Translations under genes and position numbers: made by a program | In this document: positions 42,529 through 51,637 of the stretch, one piece after another | Layout: each line of letters begins with the position of its first letter | How positions within the stretch are numbered: position 1 is the first letter of the stretch | NCBI GenBank assembly: GCA_002347365.1 | Contig: DDWT01000014.1 | Location: 35,404-99,403, forward strand | Direction of reading: 5' to 3' | Origin: Actinobacteria bacterium UBA2279 | GTDB taxonomy: Bacteria; Actinomycetota; Coriobacteriia; Anaerosomatales; Anaerosomataceae | DNA length: 64,000 bases | Notes under the pieces: model-generated | Seen by the model: only the letters and a program-made list of their open reading frames with translations | Databases searched by the model: none | What the model was told of the DNA's origin: nothing

Positions 42529-43899
42529 ATGCATCTGACGCTCGTCGGTCTGAGTCACAAGACCGCGCCCATCGAGATACGGGAGAAGCTGACGTTCCCG
42601 GCCCATCGGCAGGCGGATGCGCTGTCGCTGCTCTGTTCCACGGACCAGGTCGCGGAGGCCGTCATCCTCTCGACGTGCAACCGGACCGAGATATACGCGG
42701 TCACTGCGGGCGAGGACTCCGGCGTCGACGCTGTCATCGATTTCATGGCCGAGTACCACGACCTCGATCGGCACGAGCTCATTCGCTATCTCTACATCAC
42801 GCGCGGCGAGGCGGTTGTCAAGCACCTCTTCCGTGTCGTCGCTTCTCTGGATTCGATGGTGATCGGTGAGGCGCAGATCCTCGGTCAGGTCAAAGAGGCC
42901 TACGACCACTCGTTTGAGAACGGGGCATCGGGCAGGGCGTTCAACCGCCTGTTCCGCCAATCCTTCGAGGTGGGGAAACGCGTCCGCACCGAGACGGAGA
43001 TCGGCGAGAACGCGGTGTCCATCAGCTACGCCGCCGTCGAACTCGCCCGCAAGGTGTTCGACTCGCTCGAGGGCCGCACCATCCTCGTGCTTGGAGCAGG
43101 CAAGATGAGCGAGTTGACTGCGAAACACCTCCTGAGCAACGGGGTGAAGGCCGTCCTGGTGGCGAATCGCACGTACGAACGAGCGGTTGAGCTCGCCACC
43201 CGGTTCGACGGCGAGGCGATCCGCTACGACGACCTGTTCACTCGCATGGCCGAGGCCGACATCGTCATCACGTCGACCGCGGCCCAGCACTACGTCATCA
43301 CGCGTGAGGCGGTAGCCGCGACGCTGAAAGCACGTGGTGGCCGACCGCTCTTCCTCATCGACATCGCCGTACCGCGGGATATCGAGCCGACGGTCAACGA
43401 TCTCAGTAACGTCTTCCTCTACGACATCGATGATCTCAACGGTGTGGTGGAGTCCAACCTCGAAGAGCGCATGCGTGAGGCCAGGCGTGCCGAGACCATC
43501 ATCGAGGAGGAGATCTCGACGTTCCTCGAGTGGCTGGAATCGCTTGAGGTGGTCCCGACGATCACGGCGATCAGGGACAAGGCGGAGGTCATTCGCGAGG
43601 CGGAACTCGGCAAGGCTCTCAAACGTCTCGGCAATCTGTCCGAGAAGGACCGTCAGACAGTCGAGGCGCTCACCTGCGCGATCACGAAGAAGATCCTGCA
43701 CGGTCCCACAGAGCGGCTGCGGCAGGCGGCCAGCACCAAAGACGGCTACACGGTCGTCGAAACGGCACGCCGCCTCTACGGGCTGGAAGAGGCCGACGTG
43801 AGGCATGGTCACGGCGTGTTCCGGAACCTGCTCAATCTGCGGGCGAAGGAGCTTGCTGAAGACAAGCGCAAGGAGATGGGGGATTCGATTGGCTGCTGA
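42529..43899 (+). CDS. hemA: Glutamyl-tRNA reductase
   Basis: Reduces glutamyl-tRNA to glutamate-1-semialdehyde, the first step of the C5 heme pathway. 456 residues, of normal length. The N-terminal VGLSHKTAPIEIREKL, catalytic C50 in LSTCNRTEIYAV, GEAQILGQVKEAY and the NADPH-binding LVLGAGKMSELTAKHL motifs are present, followed by the C-terminal dimerisation helix. It is preceded by a structured leader and has only a weak ribosome site. It overlaps hemC by 11 bases. Confidence 0.96.
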   Translation: MHLTLVGLSHKTAPIEIREKLTFPAHRQADALSLLCSTDQVAEAVILSTCNRTEIYAVTAGEDSGVDAVIDFMAEYHDLDRHELIRYLYITRGEAVVKHLFRVVASLDSMVIGEAQILGQVKEAYDHSFENGASGRAFNRLFRQSFEVGKRVRTETEIGENAVSISYAAVELARKVFDSLEGRTILVLGAGKMSELTAKHLLSNGVKAVLVANRTYERAVELATRFDGEAIRYDDLFTRMAEADIVITSTAAQHYVITREAVAATLKARGGRPLFLIDIAVPRDIEPTVNDLSNVFLYDIDDLNGVVESNLEERMREARRAETIIEEEISTFLEWLESLEVVPTITAIRDKAEVIREAELGKALKRLGNLSEKDRQTVEALTCAITKKILHGPTERLRQAASTKDGYTVVETARRLYGLEEADVRHGHGVFRNLLNLRAKELAEDKRKEMGDSIGC

Positions 43900-44857
43900 G
43901 CGGACACAGCTCACGATCGGGACACGCGGCAGCAAGCTGGCCCTGTGGCAGAGCAACTACATCAAAGACCGCCTGGAGGCGATCACCGGTCTTCCGGTCG
44001 CCCTCAAGATCATCAAGACCACCGGTGACAAGATCTTGGATGTCCCGCTTGCCAAGGTAGGCGGCAAAGGGCTGTTCACCAAGGAGATCGAAGTCGAGCT
44101 CATCGCCGGTACGGTGGACCTCGCCGTTCATTCGATGAAAGACGTCCCAACGGAGCTTCCTGACGGGCTCGTCATAGCCGCGACGCCGCAGAGAGTCGAT
44201 CCGCGCGACGTGATCGTCTCGGGAGGCGACCACACGATCGATTCGCTCCCTGACGGTGCGCGCGTGGGCACGAGTTCGCTGCGCCGTCGTTCGCAGCTGC
44301 TAGCGCTCAGGCCTGACGTCGAGATCGTGGACGTGCGCGGCAATCTCGACACGCGTATGCGCAAGGCGGAGGATGGCGAGGTCGATGCGGTCATCCTTGC
44401 CTCCGCAGGCATCACGCGTATGGGCTGGGGCGAGCGTATCACCCACTACATCGATCCCGAACAGATGGTACCGGCGGTAGGTCAGGGCGCCATCGGCATC
44501 GAGATCCGCGAGGACGACGAGTTCATGCAGCAGGTATGCCGCGAGCTTTCCGACCCCGCGACGCTGACATGCGTGGCAGCCGAGCGGGTCGTCATGCGCA
44601 TGCTCGAGGGCGGGTGCCAGGTTCCTATCGGTGCGTACTGCCGGGTCACGGGTGCCGACACGCTGGTGATGGACGCGTTCGTCGGATCACTCGACGGTGG
44701 GACACTTCTTCGTCACACGCTTGAGGGTGTGGTCGGCGACCCGGTCGCGCTGGGCGAGGCGATGGTGAGTCGACTGCTCGAGATGGGTGCCGATGAGATA
44801 CTGGCCGAGGTCCGTGCGGGAGTCGAAGATACTCCGAACGGCCTGCTGAAGACGTGA
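43889..44857 (+). CDS. hemC: Porphobilinogen deaminase (hydroxymethylbilane synthase)
   Basis: Joins four porphobilinogens into hydroxymethylbilane. 322 residues from the TTG at 43889, which has GGGGGA about six bases upstream. The motifs TIGTRGSKLALWQ, VHSMKDVPTELP, GTSSLRRRSQL and VRGNLDTRMRK are present. The dipyrromethane cofactor cysteine is C243 (LEGGCQVPIGAY). An upstream in-frame extension lies in hemA and is rejected. Confidence 0.95.
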   Translation: MAAERTQLTIGTRGSKLALWQSNYIKDRLEAITGLPVALKIIKTTGDKILDVPLAKVGGKGLFTKEIEVELIAGTVDLAVHSMKDVPTELPDGLVIAATPQRVDPRDVIVSGGDHTIDSLPDGARVGTSSLRRRSQLLALRPDVEIVDVRGNLDTRMRKAEDGEVDAVILASAGITRMGWGERITHYIDPEQMVPAVGQGAIGIEIREDDEFMQQVCRELSDPATLTCVAAERVVMRMLEGGCQVPIGAYCRVTGADTLVMDAFVGSLDGGTLLRHTLEGVVGDPVALGEAMVSRLLEMGADEILAEVRAGVEDTPNGLLKT

Positions 44858-44889
44858 ACCGCGTGGCCATCCGGCCGCGCAGCGAGTGA

Positions 44890-46437
44890 ATGGAGCGTGT
44901 GATGGGACATCCCATCGTCTATCTGATCGGAGCCGGTCCGGGTGATCCCGGGCTGATGACGGTGAAGGGGCTTGAGCGCATCGCCGAGGCCGACATCGTC
45001 GTGTACGACTACCTCGCCAACCCCGTCTTCCTCGAGGGCGCGCGCGAGGATGCCGAGCTCATCTATGTGGGCAAGAAGGGTTTCACCGCACACGTGACGC
45101 AGGAGGAGATCAACGCTCTTCTGGTCGCCAAGGCGCTTGAAGATGGCGGCAAGTCGATCGCGCGGCTCAAGGGCGGGGACCCGTTCATCTTCGGCCGCGG
45201 TGGCGAAGAGGCGCTTGCGCTTGTGGAGGCCGGCGTCCCGTTCGAGGTCGTCCCGGGCATCAGCTCCGGCTACGCGGCTCCTGCATACGCCGGCATACCG
45301 GTCACGCATCGTGGGATCACCACTGAGATGGCGTTCGTGACCGGCCACGAAGACCCGACCAAGCCCGATAGCGATATCGATTGGGCGCATCTGGCCAAGG
45401 GAGTTGGCACCGTTTGCTTCTTCATGGGAGTGAAGAACCTGCCCAATATCGTGGAGAACATGGTCGGCAACGGACGTCCGGCGTCCACCCCGGTGGCGCT
45501 CGTCCGCTGGGGGACGACTCCTAAGCAGGAAGTCATCACCGGCACACTCGAGGATATCGTCGCCAAGGTGCAGGCTGCCGGCTTCAAGGCTCCGGCGATC
45601 ACCGTCGTAGGCGAGGTCGTGAAGCTTCGCGAGAAGCTCGCGTGGTTCGAGACGCGTCCGCTCTTCGGCAAGACCGTCGTCGTCACGCGCTCACGCGCAC
45701 AGGCTTCGGCGCTCAGCAGTGAGCTTCGCAGTCTCGGTGCGGATGTGCTCGAGTTCCCCACGATCGAGATCGTCGACCCCGAGAGCTTCGAGCCGGTCGA
45801 CTCGGCCATCCGCAATCTTGACGTCTACCACTGGTTGATCCTGACCTCGGTCAACGGCGTCGAGCGCTTCTTCGACCGCCTCGAGAACGCCGACAAGGAC
45901 GGTCGCGCGCTCCACGGTCTGCGTATCGCGGCCATCGGACCGGCTACGGCAGCCGCATGCATGGATCGCGGCATCCGTCCCGACTTCGTGCCCGAGGAAT
46001 ACCGTGCTGAAGGCGTCTTGGAAGGGCTGTGTGAGCGAGGCGTCGGCAAGGACAGCCGCGTGCTGCTTGCCCGCGCGCTTGAGGCGCGCGAGGTGCTGCC
46101 CGAGAAGCTCGCCGAGCGTGGCGCGCTCGTGGACGTCGTGCCTGTCTACCGCACGGTGCTCGGCGCGGGTGACCCGAAGGTGGCCGAGCGCATCGCCGCC
46201 GGCGACATCGACATCGTCACGTTCACGTCCAGCTCGACCGTACGCAACTTCGTCGACCTCACGGAAGGCATCGACCTCGCTGATGCTCTCGGTGATACGC
46301 TAGTCGCTTCGATCGGCCCTATCACCTCGGAGACCGCGCAAGAGCTCGGTCTGAGTGTGGGAGTAGAGGCCGATGAGTACACGATCCCGGGTCTCGTCGA
46401 GGCCGTATTGGGACACCTCGCCAGGAAAGGACAGTAA
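44890..46437 (+). CDS. cobA-hemD: Fused uroporphyrinogen-III methyltransferase / uroporphyrinogen-III synthase (CobA-HemD)
   Basis: 515 residues. Residues ~1-245 are SUMT (VYLIGAGPGDPGLMTVKG, VYDYLANP, ARLKGGDPFIFGRGGEE, VTHRGITTEMAFVTGHE), which makes precorrin-2. Residues ~255-515 are uroporphyrinogen-III synthase (GKTVVVTRSRAQASALSSEL, LTSVNGVERFFDRL, FTSSSTVRNF). The fusion couples closure of the ring with its methylation and commits the product to siroheme, as the Ahb route needs. It is followed immediately by ahbC. Start ATG 44890 or 44902. Confidence 0.95.
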   Translation: MERVMGHPIVYLIGAGPGDPGLMTVKGLERIAEADIVVYDYLANPVFLEGAREDAELIYVGKKGFTAHVTQEEINALLVAKALEDGGKSIARLKGGDPFIFGRGGEEALALVEAGVPFEVVPGISSGYAAPAYAGIPVTHRGITTEMAFVTGHEDPTKPDSDIDWAHLAKGVGTVCFFMGVKNLPNIVENMVGNGRPASTPVALVRWGTTPKQEVITGTLEDIVAKVQAAGFKAPAITVVGEVVKLREKLAWFETRPLFGKTVVVTRSRAQASALSSELRSLGADVLEFPTIEIVDPESFEPVDSAIRNLDVYHWLILTSVNGVERFFDRLENADKDGRALHGLRIAAIGPATAAACMDRGIRPDFVPEEYRAEGVLEGLCERGVGKDSRVLLARALEAREVLPEKLAERGALVDVVPVYRTVLGAGDPKVAERIAAGDIDIVTFTSSSTVRNFVDLTEGIDLADALGDTLVASIGPITSETAQELGLSVGVEADEYTIPGLVEAVLGHLARKGQ

Positions 46438-46438
46438 C

Positions 46439-47716
46439 GTGATCGGTATCTCCAAGCTCTACTGTGGGGCCGTCGAGCCCAGTGACGTGCTCCGCTACAA
46501 TCGCGACTCCGGCCAGCTGCCGAGTGAGTTGCTGCAGTTCTCGGCGGACAAGAAGCCGGTCGTGGTGTGGAACTGCACGCAGCGCTGCAACCTTAAGTGC
46601 GTGCACTGTTACGCGCAGTCCGAGGACCGCAACTATCCCGGTGAGATGAGCACCGAAGAAGGCAAGGCTATGATCGACGACCTCGCCGCTTACGGTGCGC
46701 CGGTGCTGCTCTTCTCGGGCGGAGAGCCCACCATCCGCAAGGACCTGCTCGAGCTCATGCACTACGCGAAGTCCAAGGGCATGCGCGTGGTCATCTCCAC
46801 CAACGGCACCCTCATCACCGAGGAGAAGGCGAAGCAGTTCGCCGAGGTCGGCCTGAGCTATGTGGGCGTCTCGCTGGACGGTGGCCGGGAGACCCACGAC
46901 AAGTTCCGCGGCATCCCTGGCAGCTTCGACAAGGCCATCGCGGGTATCCGCAACTCGATGAACGCCGGCATCAAGGTCGGCCTGCGCATGACGATCAACA
47001 AGCGCAACTGGCAAGACATCCCCGAGCTGTTCAAGGTCATGCGGGAAGAGGGCATCCCGCGTGCATGCTTCTACCATCTCGTCTACACGGGTCGCGGTTC
47101 CGAGCTCATGAAGGAGGACCTCGACCACGAGGAGACGCGCAAAGCCGTCCGCCTCATCATGGACGAGACCAAGGCCATGTTCGATGACGGGCTAGAGCCC
47201 GAGGTCCTTACCGTGGACAACCATGCCGACGGTCCCTTCCTCTATATGGAGATGCTCAAAGAGGATGCCGATCGTGCCGAGGATGTCTTGCAGCTGTTGC
47301 AGTGGAACCAGGGCAACTCGACCGGCAACGGGATCGGCTGCGTGAGCTGGAACGGTGAGGTCTACGCCGACCAGTTCTGGCGCCACTTCTCGCTGGGCAA
47401 CGTGCGCGAGCGTCCGTTCTCGGAGATCTGGACCGATGTCTCTGGTGACACCGAGCAGTCCGAGATGATGAAGCGCCTCAAGGACAAGAAGCCGTACGTG
47501 AAGGGCCGCTGCGCCGAGTGCAAGTGGCTGCAGATCTGCGGTGGCAACTTCCGCGTGCGCGCCGAGGCCGCCACAGGCGACCTGTGGGCACCCGATCCCG
47601 CCTGCTATCTCACCGATGAAGAGATCGGTCTGGGTGCAGTGGCCGACATGGCGGATATGGCCGAGGCAGAGGTCGTCGTAGACGCTGCACCCCCTGCGGG
47701 CGGCGAGATCGACTAG
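46439..47716 (+). CDS. ahbC: 12,18-didecarboxysiroheme deacetylase AhbC (radical SAM)
   Basis: 425 residues. The radical SAM motif CxxxCxxC is C50, C54, C57 in WNCTQRCNLKCVHCYAQ. The N-terminus (IGISKLYCGAVEPSDVLRYNR) and the C-terminal SPASM-like cysteines (GRCAECKWLQICGGN, DPACYLT) are as in AhbC. It removes the two acetate side chains from didecarboxysiroheme, leaving methyls and giving Fe-coproporphyrin III. The GTG start has AGGAAAGGA upstream, one base after the cobA-hemD stop. ahbD lies 5.4 kb downstream, and the two differ in sequence. Confidence 0.92.
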   Translation: MIGISKLYCGAVEPSDVLRYNRDSGQLPSELLQFSADKKPVVVWNCTQRCNLKCVHCYAQSEDRNYPGEMSTEEGKAMIDDLAAYGAPVLLFSGGEPTIRKDLLELMHYAKSKGMRVVISTNGTLITEEKAKQFAEVGLSYVGVSLDGGRETHDKFRGIPGSFDKAIAGIRNSMNAGIKVGLRMTINKRNWQDIPELFKVMREEGIPRACFYHLVYTGRGSELMKEDLDHEETRKAVRLIMDETKAMFDDGLEPEVLTVDNHADGPFLYMEMLKEDADRAEDVLQLLQWNQGNSTGNGIGCVSWNGEVYADQFWRHFSLGNVRERPFSEIWTDVSGDTEQSEMMKRLKDKKPYVKGRCAECKWLQICGGNFRVRAEAATGDLWAPDPACYLTDEEIGLGAVADMADMAEAEVVVDAAPPAGGEID

Positions 47717-47722
47717 CTCTAC

Positions 47723-47744
47723 GAGGGGGCCGGACGGGGCCCTC
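47723..47744 (+). terminator. Weak GC-rich hairpin after ahbC
   Basis: GAGGG (47723-47727) and CCCTC (47740-47744) close a GC-rich hairpin just 6 bases after the ahbC stop. The stem is imperfect and there is no T-run. Confidence 0.3.
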
Positions 47745-47750
47745 ACGGCG

Positions 47751-47784
47751 TTGACAAAGAGCTGTTAGCTCGGCATTGTATACA
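47751..47784 (+). promoter_or_regulatory. Promoter of tRNA-Ala
   Basis: A perfect consensus -35 TTGACA is at 47751-47756. The -10 is uncertain: TATACA at 47779-47784 (preceded by TG) is 22 bases away, while at 17 bases only CATTGT is found. A 5-bp inverted repeat GAGCT/AGCTC (47759-47771) sits between them. Confidence 0.4.
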
Positions 47785-47816
47785 CTTGCGTTGCCGCCCT
47801 TTGGCGGTTGCGAGAT

Positions 47817-47892
47817 GGGGATGTGGCTCAGCTGGGAGAGCGCTGCCTTCGCAAGGCAGAGGTCGTCGGTTCGAATCCGATCATCTCCACCA
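47817..47892 (+). tRNA. tRNA-Ala (anticodon CGC)
   Basis: A full 76-base cloverleaf. The acceptor GGGGATG pairs with CATCTCC and contains the G3-U70 pair that marks tRNA-Ala. The D arm is GCTC/GAGC, the anticodon stem CTGCC/GGCAG with loop TTCGCAA (anticodon CGC, reading GCG), and the T arm GTCGG-TTCGAAT-CCGAT. A is the discriminator and CCA is encoded. Confidence 0.95.
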
Positions 47893-47903
47893 ACGATGAC
47901 AGT

Positions 47904-47937
47904 GTCGAGGCGGCCCGCATTCGCGGGGCGCCTCGAC
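47904..47937 (+). terminator. Terminator after tRNA-Ala
   Basis: GTCGAGGCG then CCCGC (47904-47918) pair with GCGGG and CGCCTCGAC (47923-47937). This gives a 14-bp stem with one G-G mismatch and a 4-base loop, followed by TGTTTC. It lies 11 bases after the tRNA. Confidence 0.75.
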
Positions 47938-48001
47938 TGTTTCAACGGCCGGGTATGCCGACCGGGACGGGCACTATGGGATCGAGGGAGGACACACGGC
48001 C

Positions 48002-48223
48002 ATGAGTACAGCGGCAAACGGGTTCCTGACGTGGTTCAACACCTGGGGCAGCGTCATGTATGCGGTCATGCAGATGCTGTTTTGGGCGGCCGCCGGTTTC
48101 GCGGCCGTGTATGCCGCTCTGGCGTACAAAAGACTTGTCGCACACAAGATCGCCCGCCACACGGCGGTGGATGCCAAGCCGGTCTTCGAGACGAAGGTCG
48201 ATATCGACAAGTTCGTCGAGTAG
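48002..48223 (+). CDS. Small single-pass membrane protein of unknown function
   Basis: 73 residues with a hydrophobic segment at about 18-42 (MYAVMQMLFWAAAGFAAVYAALAY) and a soluble tail rich in Lys, Asp and Val (TAVDAKPVFETKVDIDKFVE). GGGAGGA precedes the ATG by about 10 bases. It lies between tRNA-Ala and hemB and may be co-transcribed with hemB (42-base gap). No family recognised. Confidence 0.65.
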   Translation: MSTAANGFLTWFNTWGSVMYAVMQMLFWAAAGFAAVYAALAYKRLVAHKIARHTAVDAKPVFETKVDIDKFVE

Positions 48224-48265
48224 ACCCGCCGCTGGGGCGGAGTTCTGTTACCAAGGAGGCGCATG

Positions 48266-49246
48266 ATGGAGTTTCCTACCTACCGGCCGCGTCGTTTGCG
48301 CCGGACCGAGACACTGCGTGCGATGGTGCGCGAGACCACGCTTGATACGGGCGATCTCATCTACCCGTTGTTCGTGCTGTTCGGCCAAGGGATTCGCCGA
48401 GAAGTCCCGTCCATGCCGGGTGTGTTCAATCTGTCGCTTGATCAACTGCCTGCCGAGATCGATGAGCTCAGGGCTCTGGGTATTCCGGCTGTCATCCTCT
48501 TCGGACTGCCTGATCACAAAGACGAGGCAGGCAGTGGCGCGTTCGCCGAGGACGGGATCGTTCAGGAGGCCATCCGAGCCATCAAGGCGCACGACCCGGA
48601 CTTCTACGTCATAACCGACGTGTGCATGTGCGAATACACCTCACACGGGCACTGTGGAGCGCTCGACGAGAACGGTTGTGTCATCAACGATGTGACGCTT
48701 GAGATGCTCGCGTCCACCGCCCTGTCGCATGTGGAGGCCGGCGCCGATATGGTCGCCCCCTCGGACATGATGGACGGCCGGGTAGGCGCGATCCGTGGTG
48801 CGCTGGATGCGGAAGGCTTCACCGACGTGCCGATCATGGCCTACTCGGCCAAGTACGCGTCGGCGTACTACGGTCCGTTCCGTGACGCTGCAGATAGTGC
48901 GCCGGCGTCCGGTGACAGGCGTGGCTATCAGATGGACCCTGCCAACGGGGAAGAGGCGCTCCGTGAGACCGCTCTGGATATCCAGGAGGGCGCTGACATG
49001 GTCATGGTCAAGCCCGCACTTGCGTACATGGACGTCATTCGCCGCGTCAAAGATGAGTTCGGGTATCCCACTGTCGCGTACAACGTAAGCGGCGAATATG
49101 CGATGGTGAAGGCTGCGGCTGCCAACGACTGGGTGGATGAGAAGCGGATCGTGCTGGAGACGCTCATGAGCTTCAAGCGTGCCGGAGCCGACCTCATCAT
49201 CACCTATCACGCAAAGGACGCCGCCCGCTGGCTGAAGGAAGGCTAG
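48266..49246 (+). CDS. hemB: Delta-aminolevulinic acid dehydratase (porphobilinogen synthase)
   Basis: Condenses two aminolevulinates to porphobilinogen. 326 residues. The zinc cysteines C120, C122 and C130 (DVCMCEYTSHGHC) show the zinc-dependent class. Schiff-base lysines are K196 (YSAKYASAYYGPF) and K249 (MVMVKPALAYMD). I chose the ATG at 48266, because AAGGAGG is six bases upstream of it; the ATG at 48263 is too close. Confidence 0.96.
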   Translation: MEFPTYRPRRLRRTETLRAMVRETTLDTGDLIYPLFVLFGQGIRREVPSMPGVFNLSLDQLPAEIDELRALGIPAVILFGLPDHKDEAGSGAFAEDGIVQEAIRAIKAHDPDFYVITDVCMCEYTSHGHCGALDENGCVINDVTLEMLASTALSHVEAGADMVAPSDMMDGRVGAIRGALDAEGFTDVPIMAYSAKYASAYYGPFRDAADSAPASGDRRGYQMDPANGEEALRETALDIQEGADMVMVKPALAYMDVIRRVKDEFGYPTVAYNVSGEYAMVKAAAANDWVDEKRIVLETLMSFKRAGADLIITYHAKDAARWLKEG

Positions 49247-49302
49247 GCGAGGCGGATGTCGGCCCGGACGGAATTCCGAACAGCGGAGCACAGGGGGTGC
49301 GC

Positions 49303-50253
49303 GTGAGGATAGCGGTGCTTATACCTTGCTACAACGAGGCGCTGACGATCGCCAAGGTGGTCGAGGACTTCAGGGCGCTCGATCCCGGGGCCTCTGTGTA
49401 CGTGTATGACAACAACTCGACGGACGGCAGCGCGGATCTCGCACGTGATGCAGGAGCCGTGGTAGTGCCTGAGTATCGACAGGGCAAGGGCCACGTGGTG
49501 CGCAGCATGTTCAGAGATATCGACGCCGACTGCTACATCATGGTGGACGGAGACGACACATATCCTGCCGATGAGGCGCTGGCGATGGCGGACTTGATCT
49601 TTGATGGTTCCGCTGACATGGTCATCGGGGACCGGCTTTCGAGCACGTACTTCGCCGAGAACACGCGCAAGTTCCACGGCGTCGGCAACCGGCTCGTGCG
49701 CTTTATGGTCAACAAGATGTTCGGCAGTCAGGTACACGACATCATGACCGGCAGCCGTGCGTTCAGCCGGCGATTCGTCAAGGCGTTCCCAGTCATCTCG
49801 GGCGGCTTCGAGATCGAGACCGAGATGACCATCCATGCGCTGGACAAAGGGTTCCTCATCCGCGAGGTGCCCGTGACCTATCGCGATCGCATCGAGGGGA
49901 GCGAGTCCAAGCTCAACACCTTCGGGGACGGCATGCGGGTCATCCGTACGATCTTGCTCCTGTTCAGGGATTACAGGCCGTTCCAGTTCTTTGGAATGAT
50001 CGCGCTCGTGCTGTTTGGCGTGTCCGTGCTGATGTTCTGGCCGCCGCTCGCGGAGTACATGCGCACGGGCCTTGTGCAGCGGGTGCCCACGCTGGTCGTC
50101 TCGATCGCGTTCGGCATCAGCTCGCTGCTGGCGCTGGTGTGCGGAGTGATGCTCGATTCGATTCGCGTCCACTCGCGCCAGTTCTACGAACTCGCACTGA
50201 CGATGATGGCTCAAGTCGATGCGGATCGGGGAGACCGGCATGAGCGCTCTTAA
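49303..50253 (+). CDS. Family 2 glycosyltransferase with C-terminal membrane helices
   Basis: 316 residues. The GT-A domain has VLIPCYNEALTIAKVV, VYDNNSTDGSADLA, and MVDGDDTYPADEA (metal-binding DxD), followed by FEIETEMTIHAL. Two C-terminal membrane helices (~225-290) anchor it. This is the pattern of dolichyl/polyprenyl-phosphate sugar transferases. It probably makes a lipid-linked sugar for the membrane proteins encoded next. The GTG at 49303 follows AGGGGG; GTG 49297 is the alternative. Its 3' end overlaps the next gene. Confidence 0.85.
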   Translation: MRIAVLIPCYNEALTIAKVVEDFRALDPGASVYVYDNNSTDGSADLARDAGAVVVPEYRQGKGHVVRSMFRDIDADCYIMVDGDDTYPADEALAMADLIFDGSADMVIGDRLSSTYFAENTRKFHGVGNRLVRFMVNKMFGSQVHDIMTGSRAFSRRFVKAFPVISGGFEIETEMTIHALDKGFLIREVPVTYRDRIEGSESKLNTFGDGMRVIRTILLLFRDYRPFQFFGMIALVLFGVSVLMFWPPLAEYMRTGLVQRVPTLVVSIAFGISSLLALVCGVMLDSIRVHSRQFYELALTMMAQVDADRGDRHERS

Positions 50254-51637
50254 GCGCACGGCGCTCCGAGCGCTCAGGGCCCTTGCCATCTTCGTCGGCA
50301 TGATCGCCCTGTTCATCGTGTTGATGACACTGGTCTACTCACTGCCGCAGGACGGCATCATCGCTAATGCTGGGAAGTCAGCCGCTGTGCTGTGCGGCGA
50401 GGGTTCGCCGGCAAGACCGATAATCGATGACCTTGCGTATGTTTTGGACAATGCCACCGATGCGCTGATGATCGACACTGCGATACGCGAACCAAGCGAT
50501 TCTGCACTCACGGCCGCTGTTGCGAACGTACACGAAGGCGCTGTCACTTCCGAAGGCCGTGCTGACACGTTACAGGGACTCGCGGACACGGTGGCTGGGG
50601 GTCGGCAGGCGCCTGTTCGATATGCATACTACTGGCATGGCTATCAGGTCGCGCTGCGGCCTGCGCTTATGATTCTTGACTACACGCAGCTGCGGTATCT
50701 CAATGTTCTTGCGTTGACGGCTCTCGGATGGATTGTGGCACTCGGGTTGCAGCGTGACGCGGGCGGGATCGCCGCAACAGCATTCGTGTTCGCGCTGGCC
50801 GTGTGTGGCTACGCGGTGGTACCGATGGCTCTGCAATACGCGAACATGACCTACTTGATGCTCGCAGCCACCCTTGTGCTGATTGCCATGCTCCGTGCAG
50901 GCACTTTCCAGCACATGAACCTGGAGTTCTTCCTCGTGGTCGGCATGCTGACCTCATTCTTCGATTTGTTGACCACGCCACTTCTTACGCTGTGCATACC
51001 TCTCGCAGTGCTTCTCATCATCACGTCGAAGTCGGTGAAGCATCCTCTCCGGGCACATCTGGCTGAAATCGTGAAGCTCGCTGCTATGTGGTGTGTCGGC
51101 TATGCAGGTGCGTGGGTATCGAAGTGGGTTCTTGCCTCTGCGGTGCTCCACCGCGACTATGTTGCGATTGCCGTTAAGCAGGTGCTATTCCGAACGGGGA
51201 TGGATGGTCGGTCAGTCGGCCCTGTTGAGGCACTGGTGCGTAATGTCGCCAGACTGACCCCGCCGGGACAAGGGGCATGGCCCTCGCTTGGCGCTGCCGA
51301 GAGCGTTGGCCTTGCACTCGGCATCCTGGCCGTCGCGCTTCTGGTGCGCTATCGACGACCGCGCACCGAAATCGCCCGAGCATTCGTGCCAATGCTTCTC
51401 GTGCCTGCCCCGTACGTGTGGTTTGTCGTAGCGAGCAATCACTCCGCGATCCACTCATGGTTCACGTACCGGATTCAGCTGGTCTCGGTGTTCGTCGTGA
51501 TCTACCTCCTGTTGTCCATACCGGACATGGATCGAGTCAGACGAGCGTATTCACCACTGCTCGTTTGGCGGCGCGCTGCGTCGGCCGAAGCGCAAGAGCC
51601 AAGCCCTATGGAGGGACGAAGCCATGGCATCAAGTGA
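50240..51637 (+). CDS. Polytopic membrane protein, tandem paralogue 1
   Basis: 465 residues with about ten membrane helices. The first helix (AIFVGMIALFIVLMTLVYSLP) is followed by a ~110-residue extracytoplasmic region, then the YYWHGYQVALRPALM motif and further helices. The end has PYVWFVVASNHSAIHSWFTYR. The family is not recognised. The layout (first helix, large loop, many helices, NHS...H...FTYR) suggests a GT-C-like glycosyltransferase or transporter. It overlaps the GT2 gene, whose product may supply its substrate. I chose the ATG at 50240, with GGGGAG seven bases upstream. Confidence 0.7.
   Translation: MSALKRTALRALRALAIFVGMIALFIVLMTLVYSLPQDGIIANAGKSAAVLCGEGSPARPIIDDLAYVLDNATDALMIDTAIREPSDSALTAAVANVHEGAVTSEGRADTLQGLADTVAGGRQAPVRYAYYWHGYQVALRPALMILDYTQLRYLNVLALTALGWIVALGLQRDAGGIAATAFVFALAVCGYAVVPMALQYANMTYLMLAATLVLIAMLRAGTFQHMNLEFFLVVGMLTSFFDLLTTPLLTLCIPLAVLLIITSKSVKHPLRAHLAEIVKLAAMWCVGYAGAWVSKWVLASAVLHRDYVAIAVKQVLFRTGMDGRSVGPVEALVRNVARLTPPGQGAWPSLGAAESVGLALGILAVALLVRYRRPRTEIARAFVPMLLVPAPYVWFVVASNHSAIHSWFTYRIQLVSVFVVIYLLLSIPDMDRVRRAYSPLLVWRRAASAEAQEPSPMEGRSHGIK

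Noticed and set aside
42418..43956. 512-codon minus-strand ORF opposite hemA
   Set aside because: Antisense shadow of hemA; no family match visible.
47776..48345. 189-codon ORF running through tRNA-Ala and the small membrane gene
   Set aside because: It spans the tRNA and its terminator and has no family features.
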